A stretch of 21,379 bases of DNA, taken from positions 1-21,379 of the forward strand of contig JAUYGW010000347.1 of assembly GCA_030690245.1 (NCBI GenBank). Direction: 5' to 3'. Each line of letters begins with the position of its first letter. The stretch's first letter is position 1. Origin of the DNA: Gallionella sp. GTDB taxonomy: Bacteria; Pseudomonadota; Gammaproteobacteria; Burkholderiales; Gallionellaceae. The translations under genes and the position numbers were made by a program. Positions 1-7,678 of the stretch are shown here, piece by piece. The notes beneath the pieces were generated by a model. That model was given only the letters and a program-made list of their open reading frames with translations, was not told the DNA's origin and searched no databases.

Positions 1-817
1 CATCCCGCCGCGCACGTCTTACCAAGGTTTCTTTGTGTGCCATGATCAAAAAAAGATCATCGAAAGATTTTAATTGATCATACTTCAGGCTTTTGCCCAA
101 TACCTGCAGCTGTTGCACGGCTTGGACAGTCGGGCAGTTGCGCTGGTATGCGGTCAGCTGCCGGAAAAAGTTTCCACCAATAAGCGTTTCCTGCCGGGCC
201 TTGCGCACAATCGCGCAGATGTCATCGGAAAACTGAAGGGACTTAACGCTCGCCTGCTTATCAAGATCGTCAATTTCAAGCAGCAGAGCGTCAAATGTAT
301 TTATGCCAGCCATATTGGCTGTCATCAAGCTTGGTATGCGCAGATAAGCGTAAATGCCATAGCAGCCGCTTATGATTACGACCATCATCAAAGCATAGGC
401 TAAAGTATGAACATTCCACCCAAACTGAAAGCCGGTATGCAGCGTAGCCAGCACGACGAGTGCTATTCCCAGATAGGTGTGAGCAGAAAGCCAGCCCTGA
501 AGCGTTGCACCATGATGCCGCAACCAATTCGCTTGGCGTTTTCGACGGTCTGGAACATCCTGCTGCATCGATGGAGTATTTGATGAGTTTCGCCGTTCGG
601 TGCGTATTGACGGCAACCGCTTGCGTACCCCGTACAGAGTCAGCACGACGACGATGAGTGCCGATAAAATCCCAAATATATAACCCAGCCAGGAGCCGCC
701 GTATGCACCCATCTCGGGCTGATCGAATAAATAAGCCAATACGGCAGCAATCATCAGCAGGCTGGCGATTTTAAAGTAGCGATAATTTTTGTACTCCAGC
801 AATGTGCTGTGCTGCAT
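1..817 (-). CDS. Heme-b-like membrane protein, partial (C-terminus beyond left edge)
   Basis: An uninterrupted reading frame runs from an ATG at 815-817 to the left edge (272 codons, no stop seen), so only the N-terminal part is visible. It starts 26 bases after the stop of the flavin/ferredoxin fusion gene, which implies one operon. I see about four hydrophobic segments (roughly residues 15-31, 43-63, 108-128 and 137-158). Histidines at 113 (SAHTYLG), 127 (LHTGF) and 137 lie at or in the last two, the arrangement expected of heme-b ligands in cytochrome-b/ferric-reductase-like proteins. After residue 160 comes a soluble stretch ending in a basic run (HKETLVRRARRD). With its neighbour it probably moves electrons through the inner membrane. 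The family is not firmly recognised and heme binding is inferred. An AGGA lies about 12 bases before the start. Confidence 0.72.
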   Translation of the reverse strand, partial: MQHSTLLEYKNYRYFKIASLLMIAAVLAYLFDQPEMGAYGGSWLGYIFGILSALIVVVLTLYGVRKRLPSIRTERRNSSNTPSMQQDVPDRRKRQANWLRHHGATLQGWLSAHTYLGIALVVLATLHTGFQFGWNVHTLAYALMMVVIISGCYGIYAYLRIPSLMTANMAGINTFDALLLEIDDLDKQASVKSLQFSDDICAIVRKARQETLIGGNFFRQLTAYQRNCPTVQAVQQLQVLGKSLKYDQLKSFDDLFLIMAHKETLVRRARRD

Positions 818-843
818 ATCGTTTCGATCCTGAATTGTTATGT

Positions 844-3261
844 TTATTCCAATGAGGAAGAGTTGTCACGCATCGTCAGGGAAAGCGCTTCTGGGCTGAT
901 GCGTATGGCCGCTCCAGTCGGGCATGACCGGACGCAGGCTGGCCCCATTGCATTATCCTTGCACAAGTCGCACTTGATTGCCTTCTTGGGTAAATCATCA
1001 CCAGAAATGCGGTTTTTCTCGCCTTGATAAGCACCGCCCGTCAGGGCTTGCCATAAGCCCGGTTTTTTGAACTTTGGATTAACCGCCACCATCTGGATAG
1101 CATCGTAGGGGCAGTTGCTTTTGCAATTGCCGCAGCTAATACAGCCGTCTGCAATGTATACCTCACCGTTGACCGATCTGTGGATAACATTAGGCGGGCA
1201 ATCCAGCATGCAATAGGGATGCTCGCAATGGCGGCATGATGTGGGTAAATGAATGTGGCCGTGCGTGGGACCGGCTTCACGGTTAAAAAGTGGGGTGCCA
1301 TGGTGCGTGTTTGCGCAGGCAGTTTCGCAATTATTGCAACGGATGCAAAGTGAATAATCGATCAACAATACATCCGTTGCTTCGCCAACACCCTGCTGAA
1401 TAAGGAAAGTGAATAGATTGTCAGGCTTGCTTTGAGGCTCGAGCATTTTTTCATCGTGAGCATTTTCGCGGTAGCGTGCGGCGAAAAAATCACGCAGTTC
1501 TGCATTGCGCTCCAGCACCGCAATAGCCACCGGGGCCTTGAGTAAGACAACTTCGGTTTCTGAGGCGGCACGGACTGTGGCTGAACGCGGTTTATCCGAG
1601 ATAAGCGCCATTTCGCCAACATAATTGCCCGCAACGACAAAAGATAACGCATCCTCTTTGCCGCCTATCATTCGGGAAATCATCACCGAGCCGCGCCGGA
1701 TCAGATACAACCCGTCAGCTTTATCGCCTTGATGAAATAAAACATCCCCGGCTTTATATCGCTGGATCGTTGCACCCTGCAATAAATAGTTCAATTCATG
1801 TTCGGGGAGCGTGTTGGTCAGGCAGTTGCGTACTACCCGTTTCATCGATACTTCGTCGAGTTTTCGACGCACAGACTCTGCGGAATTAATCAATTTAAGC
1901 ATCGAGCGACGCGGCGTTTCGATCAGCACGCAATTTGTTATTGCCTTAATGGTGGCGGATCTGCGGCGTCCGGATATCAGCCCCATTTCACCAAAGAAAT
2001 TCCCCGCTTTAATCTGAAAATAAATTTCACTGCCATCCTTGGCTTTAACAAGAACAGCAAGCTCGCCTTCTAAAATTGAAAAAAAACTACTGGTGTAATC
2101 ATCGTATTTGAAAATGATTTCATCCGGCTGGGGGGTCAGAATATTGCTTTCGAGCAGAAGCTCGCGCAGTTGCAGTGCGGTAAGGCCGGCTAATATAGGC
2201 GCATTGCGCCGGATAAGGGCGAGCCCTTCACGCACTGAGCATGACGCATCGAAGCTGGAGATTTTTTGTTTGAGGAGCGGCTCATCCGCCGGTTCGACCG
2301 GATTTCCGAGGATATATTCGATCACCTCGTAACCATGGTTCAAAGCCTGCTTGATAAGCGGGCAGCCACCGAGCGTCCCGATAATATAGAGGCCCGGCAC
2401 ATTCGACTCGTACTGTTCGGATAATTCCGGCGCCGTAGTTATATCGCTGTTGGAGAATTTTACGCCAAAGCTTTCCAGCAGTTTGCGTGGCGGGCTAGCG
2501 CCAAGGCGCGCAATAACACGATGGCAGGGAATGATCTCAATGCCTTCAGAAGTTTTTGCAACCACCCTCAGCAAGTAACCGATTTCCGTCTCGCTGTCGA
2601 TGAAGTCGATACTGGAGTTGACGCGGGGTTCAATTCGGCCTGCCTTGATGGCAGCTTGCAGCAGGTTGAAGTTGCCCTCTTTGCAGCGGCTGAATTCTTC
2701 CTCGCGATTGATCAGGATCACCCGGTTCTGCTGTGCGAGCGCGAGCGCATTTTCCACGCCGGCATCCCCGCCACCCACAACCACGATGGTTTCGTCTTTA
2801 AACTCTTCCGGATCGTCGAGATGATATTGCACGGTCGGCAAATCTTCGCCCGGAACCCCCAGTTTGTGTATGTTGCCCTGAAGCCCAATCGCAAGAACTA
2901 CAAACTCGGCATCTATGGGTTGCCCGGAGGATAAAGTGACCTGAAAGTGGCCGCGCTCGCCTGTTATTCCGTTAACCTGTGCGCCCAGGCGCAGGTTAAT
3001 CTTATGCCTCTGGATATCTTCATGCCATAGGGTAAGAATGTTTTCGCGAGTCCCCGCAGCAAACGTCATCGGGCTTCGCAGCGGCAGCACCGCAGGTTCA
3101 GCCATGACGAGCTTGCCTTTTTGATATTTGTGTATAGTGTTGGCGGGATGCTGCGCAGCTTCCAGCAGAACATGCGAGATTCCCAGTTCGGCAGCATGTG
3201 CAGCAGCAGACAGGCCTGCTGGCCCCGCGCCAATGATTGCAATCTTGAATTTTTCAGTCAT
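844..3261 (-). CDS. Flavoprotein-(cNMP-binding)x2-polyferredoxin fusion oxidoreductase
   Basis: The 805-residue protein has four parts. Residues 1-320 resemble a thioredoxin-reductase-like pyridine nucleotide oxidoreductase: FAD motif GAGPAG at 11-16, NAD(P) motif GGGDAG at 163-168, and a second FAD-type motif near 293 (GLYIIGTLGG). Two cyclic-nucleotide-binding (CAP_ED) domains follow, with phosphate-cassette motifs FGEMGLIS...RRSAT (423-437) and VGEMALIS...PRSAT (548-562). Both keep the Glu and Arg used to bind cyclic nucleotides. The C-terminus is HybA/NrfC-like, with four cysteine quartets (639/642/645/649, 676/679/684/688, 707/710/713/717, 764/767/776/780), enough for four [4Fe-4S] clusters. 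No signal peptide is seen, so it should act in the cytoplasm, passing electrons between NAD(P)H, flavin and the clusters under ligand control. It lies directly upstream of a heme-b-like membrane protein, its likely partner. Domain assignment is confident; substrate and ligand are unknown. Confidence 0.9.
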   Translation of the reverse strand: MTEKFKIAIIGAGPAGLSAAAHAAELGISHVLLEAAQHPANTIHKYQKGKLVMAEPAVLPLRSPMTFAAGTRENILTLWHEDIQRHKINLRLGAQVNGITGERGHFQVTLSSGQPIDAEFVVLAIGLQGNIHKLGVPGEDLPTVQYHLDDPEEFKDETIVVVGGGDAGVENALALAQQNRVILINREEEFSRCKEGNFNLLQAAIKAGRIEPRVNSSIDFIDSETEIGYLLRVVAKTSEGIEIIPCHRVIARLGASPPRKLLESFGVKFSNSDITTAPELSEQYESNVPGLYIIGTLGGCPLIKQALNHGYEVIEYILGNPVEPADEPLLKQKISSFDASCSVREGLALIRRNAPILAGLTALQLRELLLESNILTPQPDEIIFKYDDYTSSFFSILEGELAVLVKAKDGSEIYFQIKAGNFFGEMGLISGRRRSATIKAITNCVLIETPRRSMLKLINSAESVRRKLDEVSMKRVVRNCLTNTLPEHELNYLLQGATIQRYKAGDVLFHQGDKADGLYLIRRGSVMISRMIGGKEDALSFVVAGNYVGEMALISDKPRSATVRAASETEVVLLKAPVAIAVLERNAELRDFFAARYRENAHDEKMLEPQSKPDNLFTFLIQQGVGEATDVLLIDYSLCIRCNNCETACANTHHGTPLFNREAGPTHGHIHLPTSCRHCEHPYCMLDCPPNVIHRSVNGEVYIADGCISCGNCKSNCPYDAIQMVAVNPKFKKPGLWQALTGGAYQGEKNRISGDDLPKKAIKCDLCKDNAMGPACVRSCPTGAAIRISPEALSLTMRDNSSSLE

Positions 3262-3306
3262 TAGCTATTTATGCTGGCAGTTTTTAGGCGTAATTTACCA
3301 TAGCCG

Positions 3307-3327
3307 ATATATTGTATTTCAATATAT
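3307..3327. promoter_or_regulatory. Perfect palindrome in divergent control region (candidate operator)
   Basis: Two 8-base arms, ATATATTG (3307-3314) and CAATATAT (3320-3327), form a perfect inverted repeat with a 5-base spacer. It lies 46 bases upstream of the fusion oxidoreductase start and 168 bases upstream of the SHP-like cytochrome. Dyads of this size are typical dimeric-regulator sites, but it does not match the FNR/CRP spacing, so the regulator is unknown. A second, weaker dyad (GCTTGAA 3359-3365 / TTCAAGC 3376-3382) lies nearby. Confidence 0.4.
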
Positions 3328-3403
3328 GCAAATATGTCTTTTGGCACATCGGGATGAAGCTTGAAATTTACCGCGTTCAAGCAAGCTTGTTGCCAAGCTA
3401 GTG

Positions 3404-3433
3404 TTGACATAGTTATATACACTCATGTACATT
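3404..3433 (+). promoter_or_regulatory. Candidate sigma-70 promoter for the SHP-like cytochrome
   Basis: A consensus -35 box TTGACA (3404-3409) is followed after 18 bases by TACATT (3428-3433; four of six match). The cytochrome start is 61 bases further on, with a very strong ribosome site AGGAGGGG at 3478-3485, nine bases before ATG. The -35 box is convincing and the -10 only fair. Confidence 0.45.
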
Positions 3434-3494
3434 CACCTATGTAGTACAAACTCAACGAAATACAAACTTAACTCCTTAGGAGGGGCTTTAAAAA

Positions 3495-3914
3495 ATGCGT
3501 AAATTTGCTTATGTTCTGCTTGCAGTTCTCGGCTTTTTCAGTCTGCCTGTTCAAGCGGATGTTGATGGTGCAAAACAATTCGTTAAACAGTATGCGGCTC
3601 TCGTCAAAGGAGTGAATCCTTCTTACGTTTTGAATGCGGAAGCGGGGCGAGCGTTTTACATCAAAAAACATACTGTGAAAGGCAAAGAGGTTGCTTGCAC
3701 AGATTGCCATGGCGATAATCCTGCTGCTGTTGGCAAGCATTCAGAAACCAAGAAGAAAATCGCTTCCCTTTCTCCTGCGGTCAACCCCAAGCGTTTCTCG
3801 AATCTGAAAAAGACCGAAGAAACATTCGATATTCATTGCAATGATATCCTCGAAAGAAACTGTACGTCGCAGGAAAAAGGCGATTACATAGTTTACATAT
3901 TGTCGATTAAGTAA
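3495..3914 (+). CDS. DUF1924 / SHP-like monoheme cytochrome c
   Basis: A 139-residue exported monoheme cytochrome. A Sec signal peptide covers residues 1-21 (ends PVQA), and the heme motif CTDCH is at 68-72. The segment NPKRFSNLKK (97-106) and the final CNDILERNC...EKGDY (115-130) match the DUF1924 family, which includes Rhodobacter sphaeroides heme protein (SHP). In SHP the sixth iron ligand is an asparagine in a disulfide-closed loop, and the site binds oxygen or NO. Here C115 and C123 enclose N116 and N122, so the same design is likely. Length is normal for the family. The protein should sit in the periplasm and act as an electron carrier or small-ligand binder. It is divergent from the fusion oxidoreductase and is probably a functional partner. 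Family assignment is confident; the exact ligand residue is inferred. Confidence 0.88.
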   Translation: MRKFAYVLLAVLGFFSLPVQADVDGAKQFVKQYAALVKGVNPSYVLNAEAGRAFYIKKHTVKGKEVACTDCHGDNPAAVGKHSETKKKIASLSPAVNPKRFSNLKKTEETFDIHCNDILERNCTSQEKGDYIVYILSIK

Positions 3915-3934
3915 ATTAGCGGTAGGTGCTAAAG

Positions 3935-3970
3935 AACAGCCCACATTTTTGTGGGCTGTTTTGTTTTTTT
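3935..3970 (+). terminator. Rho-independent terminator after SHP-like cytochrome
   Basis: A 10-base perfect stem AACAGCCCAC (3935-3944) / GTGGGCTGTT (3951-3960), extendable by one A-T pair over a TTTT loop, is followed by a T-rich tail to 3970. It lies 20 bases after the cytochrome stop and marks that gene as a single transcription unit. Confidence 0.92.
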
Positions 3971-4021
3971 AAGAATATTAGCGTTCCCGATGGCGAGCGT
4001 ATTTTGGAGCGATAAACAATT

Positions 4022-4387
4022 ATGGTTACTTTGCCGGAATTGAAGCAGGTTTTCGATAATCTCGACGAGGGGATAGTTTTTATTGATCAAGACCGTCGCA
4101 TTGTGGCAATCAATGAAGCGGCTAGCCGCATGCTGGGGCAGGATAGCGACGCTATCCTGAATAAGCTTTGCCCAACTCTTTTTCAGGGCACGGATTGCGC
4201 GAGAGATTGCGAAAAGAGCGATCATTGCACGCTTATGGTGGAAACCAAGCAAGAAAGAAAGTTTCAAGACCTTGTCGTACGGCGACCGGACGGCGCATTG
4301 GTTCAGATGCGCATGTGGGCCATCGTGCTGCCCTCCAAAGGACCATCGAAGCACTGCGCTGTGGTATTGCGTGGGACGAATTGGTGA
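4022..4387 (+). CDS. Free-standing PAS-domain protein with cysteine cluster
   Basis: A 121-residue protein that is essentially one PAS domain. The opening (LPELKQVFDNLDEGIVFID, then RRIVAINEAASRMLG at 26-39) and the end (VVRRPDGALVQMRMWAIVL) are typical. A cysteine cluster C50-x8-C59-x3-C63-x5-C69 is inserted in the middle; similar Cys-bearing PAS domains occur at the N-terminus of some sigma-54 activators, where a metal or redox role has been suggested. There is no output domain: the frame closes at 4387, and I see no continuation in another frame before the convergent cusA end at 4487. The ribosome site is weak (GGAG about 12 bases before ATG). It could be a small redox or metal sensor acting on a partner, or a remnant of a larger regulator. 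The domain call is confident; function is unknown. Confidence 0.72.
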   Translation: MVTLPELKQVFDNLDEGIVFIDQDRRIVAINEAASRMLGQDSDAILNKLCPTLFQGTDCARDCEKSDHCTLMVETKQERKFQDLVVRRPDGALVQMRMWAIVLPSKGPSKHCAVVLRGTNW

Positions 4388-4486
4388 GATTCTAGCGTAT
4401 AAAACGGGTATGAGCATCGCGGCAACGCACCTGATCTAGACAGATTACGCAAGAATGAACGTTGTCTGGATGCGCCGGATTTGCGA

Positions 4487-7400
4487 TCAAGACTGATTTT
4501 CCGGCAAGCTCCTTTCCTGCCACCATGCGTAGATGACGGGAATGACGATAAGGGAGAGCAGTGGCGCGCTAATCATGCCGCCCACCAGGGGTGCGGCAAT
4601 CCGCTTCATCACATCGGCGCCGGTGCCGGAGCTGACCATCACCGGAATCAACCCGGCCACGATCACCGATACCGTCATGATTTTCGGGCGGATGCGCGAC
4701 AACGCGCCATCAATAATGGCAAGCTGCAAATTCTGGTAGTTTACCGGCCGGCCGGACTGGCGCAGTTCCGCGATGGCCTGGTCCAGATAGAGCAGCATCA
4801 CCACGCCGAACTCGGCCGCCACACCGGCCAGCGCGATAAACCCGACCGCGACCGCGACCGACAAGTGATAATCCAGCCAGTACACCAGCCAGAAGCCGCC
4901 CGCCAAGGAGAACGGCAGGCACAGCAGCACCAGCAGCACTTTTCCGCTATGGCGGAAATTCAAATAAAGCAGCGCCACTACCAGCAGCAGCGTGAGCGGT
5001 ATCACCCACATGAAGCGTTCCTTGGCATGCTGCAGGCTGGCGTATTGCCCTGACCAGGCGATGGCGTAGCCCGGTTGCAGCTCGACGGCTTTGGCCACTG
5101 CGGCCTGCGCGTCGGCTATATAACCGCCCAGGTCGCGCCCAGCGAAATCCAGATAAACATAGGCCACCAGGCGGCCATTTTCGCTTTTGATCTCGACCGG
5201 GCCATCATTCACGCTTATCTTTGCGATTGTCCCCAGCGATACTTGCGCGCCGGAAGGCGTCATGATGCGGCTGGACGCAAGCGCGGTGAGCGAATCGCGG
5301 AAAGCGCGCTGATAGCGCAGGTTGATCGGGAAGCGATTGCGACCCTCGATTACCATGTCGATATTTTCTCCGCCGATGGCGCCCTGCACCAGGCGCTGTA
5401 CATCGGCTGCGGTAACGCCGTAACGCGCCGCTTGCTCACGATCCAGCGCAATATCCACGTAGCGCCCGCCGGAAGCGCGGTCGGCGAAAGCGTTGCGCGT
5501 GCCCGGCACGGAACTTTTTATCGCCTCTTCAATTTGCATGGCCAATGCGCTGATGCCGGCAAGATCCGGGCCGGTAACCTTGACGCCCAGCGGTGTGCGG
5601 ATACCGGTGGACAGCATGTCTATGCGCGTGCGGATCGGATACCCCCAGGAATTGGTCAGCCCCGGCAGGCGTACCTGGCTGTCCAGCTTGTGGATCAACT
5701 CCTCCATGGTTTCGCCGTCCGGCCACTGTTCGCGCGGTTTGAGCAGAATCGTGGTTTCCAGCATCGAAAGCGGCGCCGGGTCGGTGGCGGAATTGGCGCG
5801 CCCTGCCTTGCCGAACACGCGCTCGACCTCGGGCATTTGCGCGATCAGGCGATCGGTGATTTGCAGAATATTCGCCGCCTCATCTATCGATACGCCGGGC
5901 AGGGTGGTGGGCATATAAAGCAGGTCGCCCTCATTGAGCGGCGGCATGAACTCGCTGCCCAGTTTTGCAAGCGGCCAGGCGGCGCTCAGCAAAAATATCA
6001 GGCAGAGCGACAGCGCAAGCTTGCGTTTTTGCAGCGCGGCCATCAGCACCGGGCGGTAAAGCGCATGCAGCAGCCGGTTCAGCGGGTTGTTTTGCTCGCG
6101 GGTGATGCGCCCGCGGATAAAATAACCCATCAGCACCGGAGCCAAAGTAATCGCGAGCGCCGCACTTGCGGCCATCGCATAAGTCTTGGTGTAGGCGAGC
6201 GGAGCGAACAGCTTACCCGCCTGTCCGGTGAGCGTCAGCACCGGCAGAAAGGATACGGTGATGATCAGCAGCGAAAAGAATAAGGCCGGCCCGACCTCGA
6301 GCGCGCTCTGGGCGGTGACTTTCCAGTAGTCGGGTTTGTCTCCGGCGCGCTCCAGATGCTTGTGCATGTTCTCGATCATCACTACCGCGGCATCCACCAT
6401 CGCGCCGATGGCGATGGCAATGCCGCCCAGCGACATGATGTTGGCGGTTATGCCCTGGTTTTCCATGATGATGAAAGCGGCCAGAATGCCGATCGGCAGC
6501 GTGACTACCGCCACCAATGAGGAACGCAGGTGGAATAAAAATGCGAGGCATACCAGGGTGACGATGAGCGATTCCTCGACCAGTTTTTCGCCCAAGGTTT
6601 TGATGGCGCGGTTGATGACCCCGGAACGGTCATAAGTGACCACCAGCTCGATGCCGGGCGGCAGCCCGCCCTGCAATTCCTTCAATCGCTCCTTGACGCG
6701 CATGATGGTCTTGAGCGCGTTTTCGCCATAGCGCATGATGATGATGCCGCCGGTCACTTCGCCTTGACCGTCCAGATCGGTCACACCGCGGCGCAATTCG
6801 TGCCCGATCTGAATTTGCGCGACATCTTCCAGGCGGATGGGCACCCCCTGTGCGTTGGTCGCCAACGGAATGCGCCGGAAGTCATCCAGGTTCTTCAAAT
6901 AATTCTGTGCGCGCACGACATATTCGGCCCGCCCCATTTCCATCACCGAGCCGCCGCCCGCCATATTGCTGTCGCGGATCGCCTGCTCGACGCTTTCCAG
7001 GCTCAGGTTGTACGCAGCCAGCCGGTTGGGGTTCACTTCGATCTGGAATTGCCGCACCATGCCGCCGATGCTGGCGACTTCGGCCACGCCCGGCAGGCTT
7101 TGCAATTCATATTTGAGGAAGAAATCCTGCACTGCGCGCAATTGGTCGGCATCGTAGCGGTGATGGCGATCCACCAGCGCGTATTCGAACACCCAGCCTA
7201 CGCCCGAGGCGTCCGGCCCCAGCGTAGGGATGACGCCCCGCGGCAGACGGTCTTCAATCTGGCTTATGTACTCCAGCACGCGCGAGCGCGCCCAGTAGGG
7301 GTCTATGCCGTCCTGGAAAATCACATACACATAGGATTCGCCGAACATCGAAAAGCCGCGCACCGCAGTCGAACCCGGCACCGACAGCAGCTCGGAAGTA

Positions 7401-7606
7401 AGCGGAAAAGTGACCTGGTCTTCGACTACCTGCGGCGGTTGGCCCGGGTAAGCGGTTTTGACGATAACTTGAACGTCGGAAAGATCGGGAATGGCGTCCA
7501 GTGCCATATTGCGCGCGGAATAGATTCCCCATCCTGCCACCAACACTGCGCCCAGCAGCACCAGGATGCGGTTTTTCAGCGACCATTTGATGATGCGTGC
7601 AATCAT
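4487..7606 (-). CDS. cusA: CusA-type Cu(I)/Ag(I) RND efflux pump
   Basis: A 1039-residue heavy-metal-efflux RND transporter of the inner membrane (E. coli CusA is 1047). The three methionines of the CusA periplasmic metal site are all present at a constant offset of eight: M565 (LLYMPTT), M615 (LSMLETT) and M664 (IDMLSTGI), corresponding to M573, M623 and M672. The proton-relay motif GAMVDAAVVMIEN (401-413) keeps D405. Membrane helices occur near 13-31, around 345-500 and toward the C-terminus, with two large periplasmic loops. The methionine triad argues for monovalent copper or silver rather than the Zn/Co/Cd substrates of CzcA. It follows cusB by 72 bases on the same strand and forms an operon with it. 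No outer-membrane factor is visible on the downstream side within this window. Confidence 0.95.
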   Translation of the reverse strand: MIARIIKWSLKNRILVLLGAVLVAGWGIYSARNMALDAIPDLSDVQVIVKTAYPGQPPQVVEDQVTFPLTSELLSVPGSTAVRGFSMFGESYVYVIFQDGIDPYWARSRVLEYISQIEDRLPRGVIPTLGPDASGVGWVFEYALVDRHHRYDADQLRAVQDFFLKYELQSLPGVAEVASIGGMVRQFQIEVNPNRLAAYNLSLESVEQAIRDSNMAGGGSVMEMGRAEYVVRAQNYLKNLDDFRRIPLATNAQGVPIRLEDVAQIQIGHELRRGVTDLDGQGEVTGGIIIMRYGENALKTIMRVKERLKELQGGLPPGIELVVTYDRSGVINRAIKTLGEKLVEESLIVTLVCLAFLFHLRSSLVAVVTLPIGILAAFIIMENQGITANIMSLGGIAIAIGAMVDAAVVMIENMHKHLERAGDKPDYWKVTAQSALEVGPALFFSLLIITVSFLPVLTLTGQAGKLFAPLAYTKTYAMAASAALAITLAPVLMGYFIRGRITREQNNPLNRLLHALYRPVLMAALQKRKLALSLCLIFLLSAAWPLAKLGSEFMPPLNEGDLLYMPTTLPGVSIDEAANILQITDRLIAQMPEVERVFGKAGRANSATDPAPLSMLETTILLKPREQWPDGETMEELIHKLDSQVRLPGLTNSWGYPIRTRIDMLSTGIRTPLGVKVTGPDLAGISALAMQIEEAIKSSVPGTRNAFADRASGGRYVDIALDREQAARYGVTAADVQRLVQGAIGGENIDMVIEGRNRFPINLRYQRAFRDSLTALASSRIMTPSGAQVSLGTIAKISVNDGPVEIKSENGRLVAYVYLDFAGRDLGGYIADAQAAVAKAVELQPGYAIAWSGQYASLQHAKERFMWVIPLTLLLVVALLYLNFRHSGKVLLVLLCLPFSLAGGFWLVYWLDYHLSVAVAVGFIALAGVAAEFGVVMLLYLDQAIAELRQSGRPVNYQNLQLAIIDGALSRIRPKIMTVSVIVAGLIPVMVSSGTGADVMKRIAAPLVGGMISAPLLSLIVIPVIYAWWQERSLPENQS

Positions 7607-7678
7607 GCTTCAGTCCAAAGGTTCTTCGCACCCCACGCGCGAGGGATTGGTGTTCCTTCGCGGCAAAATCTTTTGCGC

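Noticed and set aside
3935..3970. Hairpin as a riboswitch of the PAS gene
   Set aside because: A perfect stem followed directly by a T-run, 20 bases after a stop codon, is a standard terminator.
5075..6283. A 402-codon plus-strand frame opposite cusA
   Set aside because: Antisense shadow of the well-supported CusA sequence; composition is Arg/Gln/His-rich with no family resemblance.
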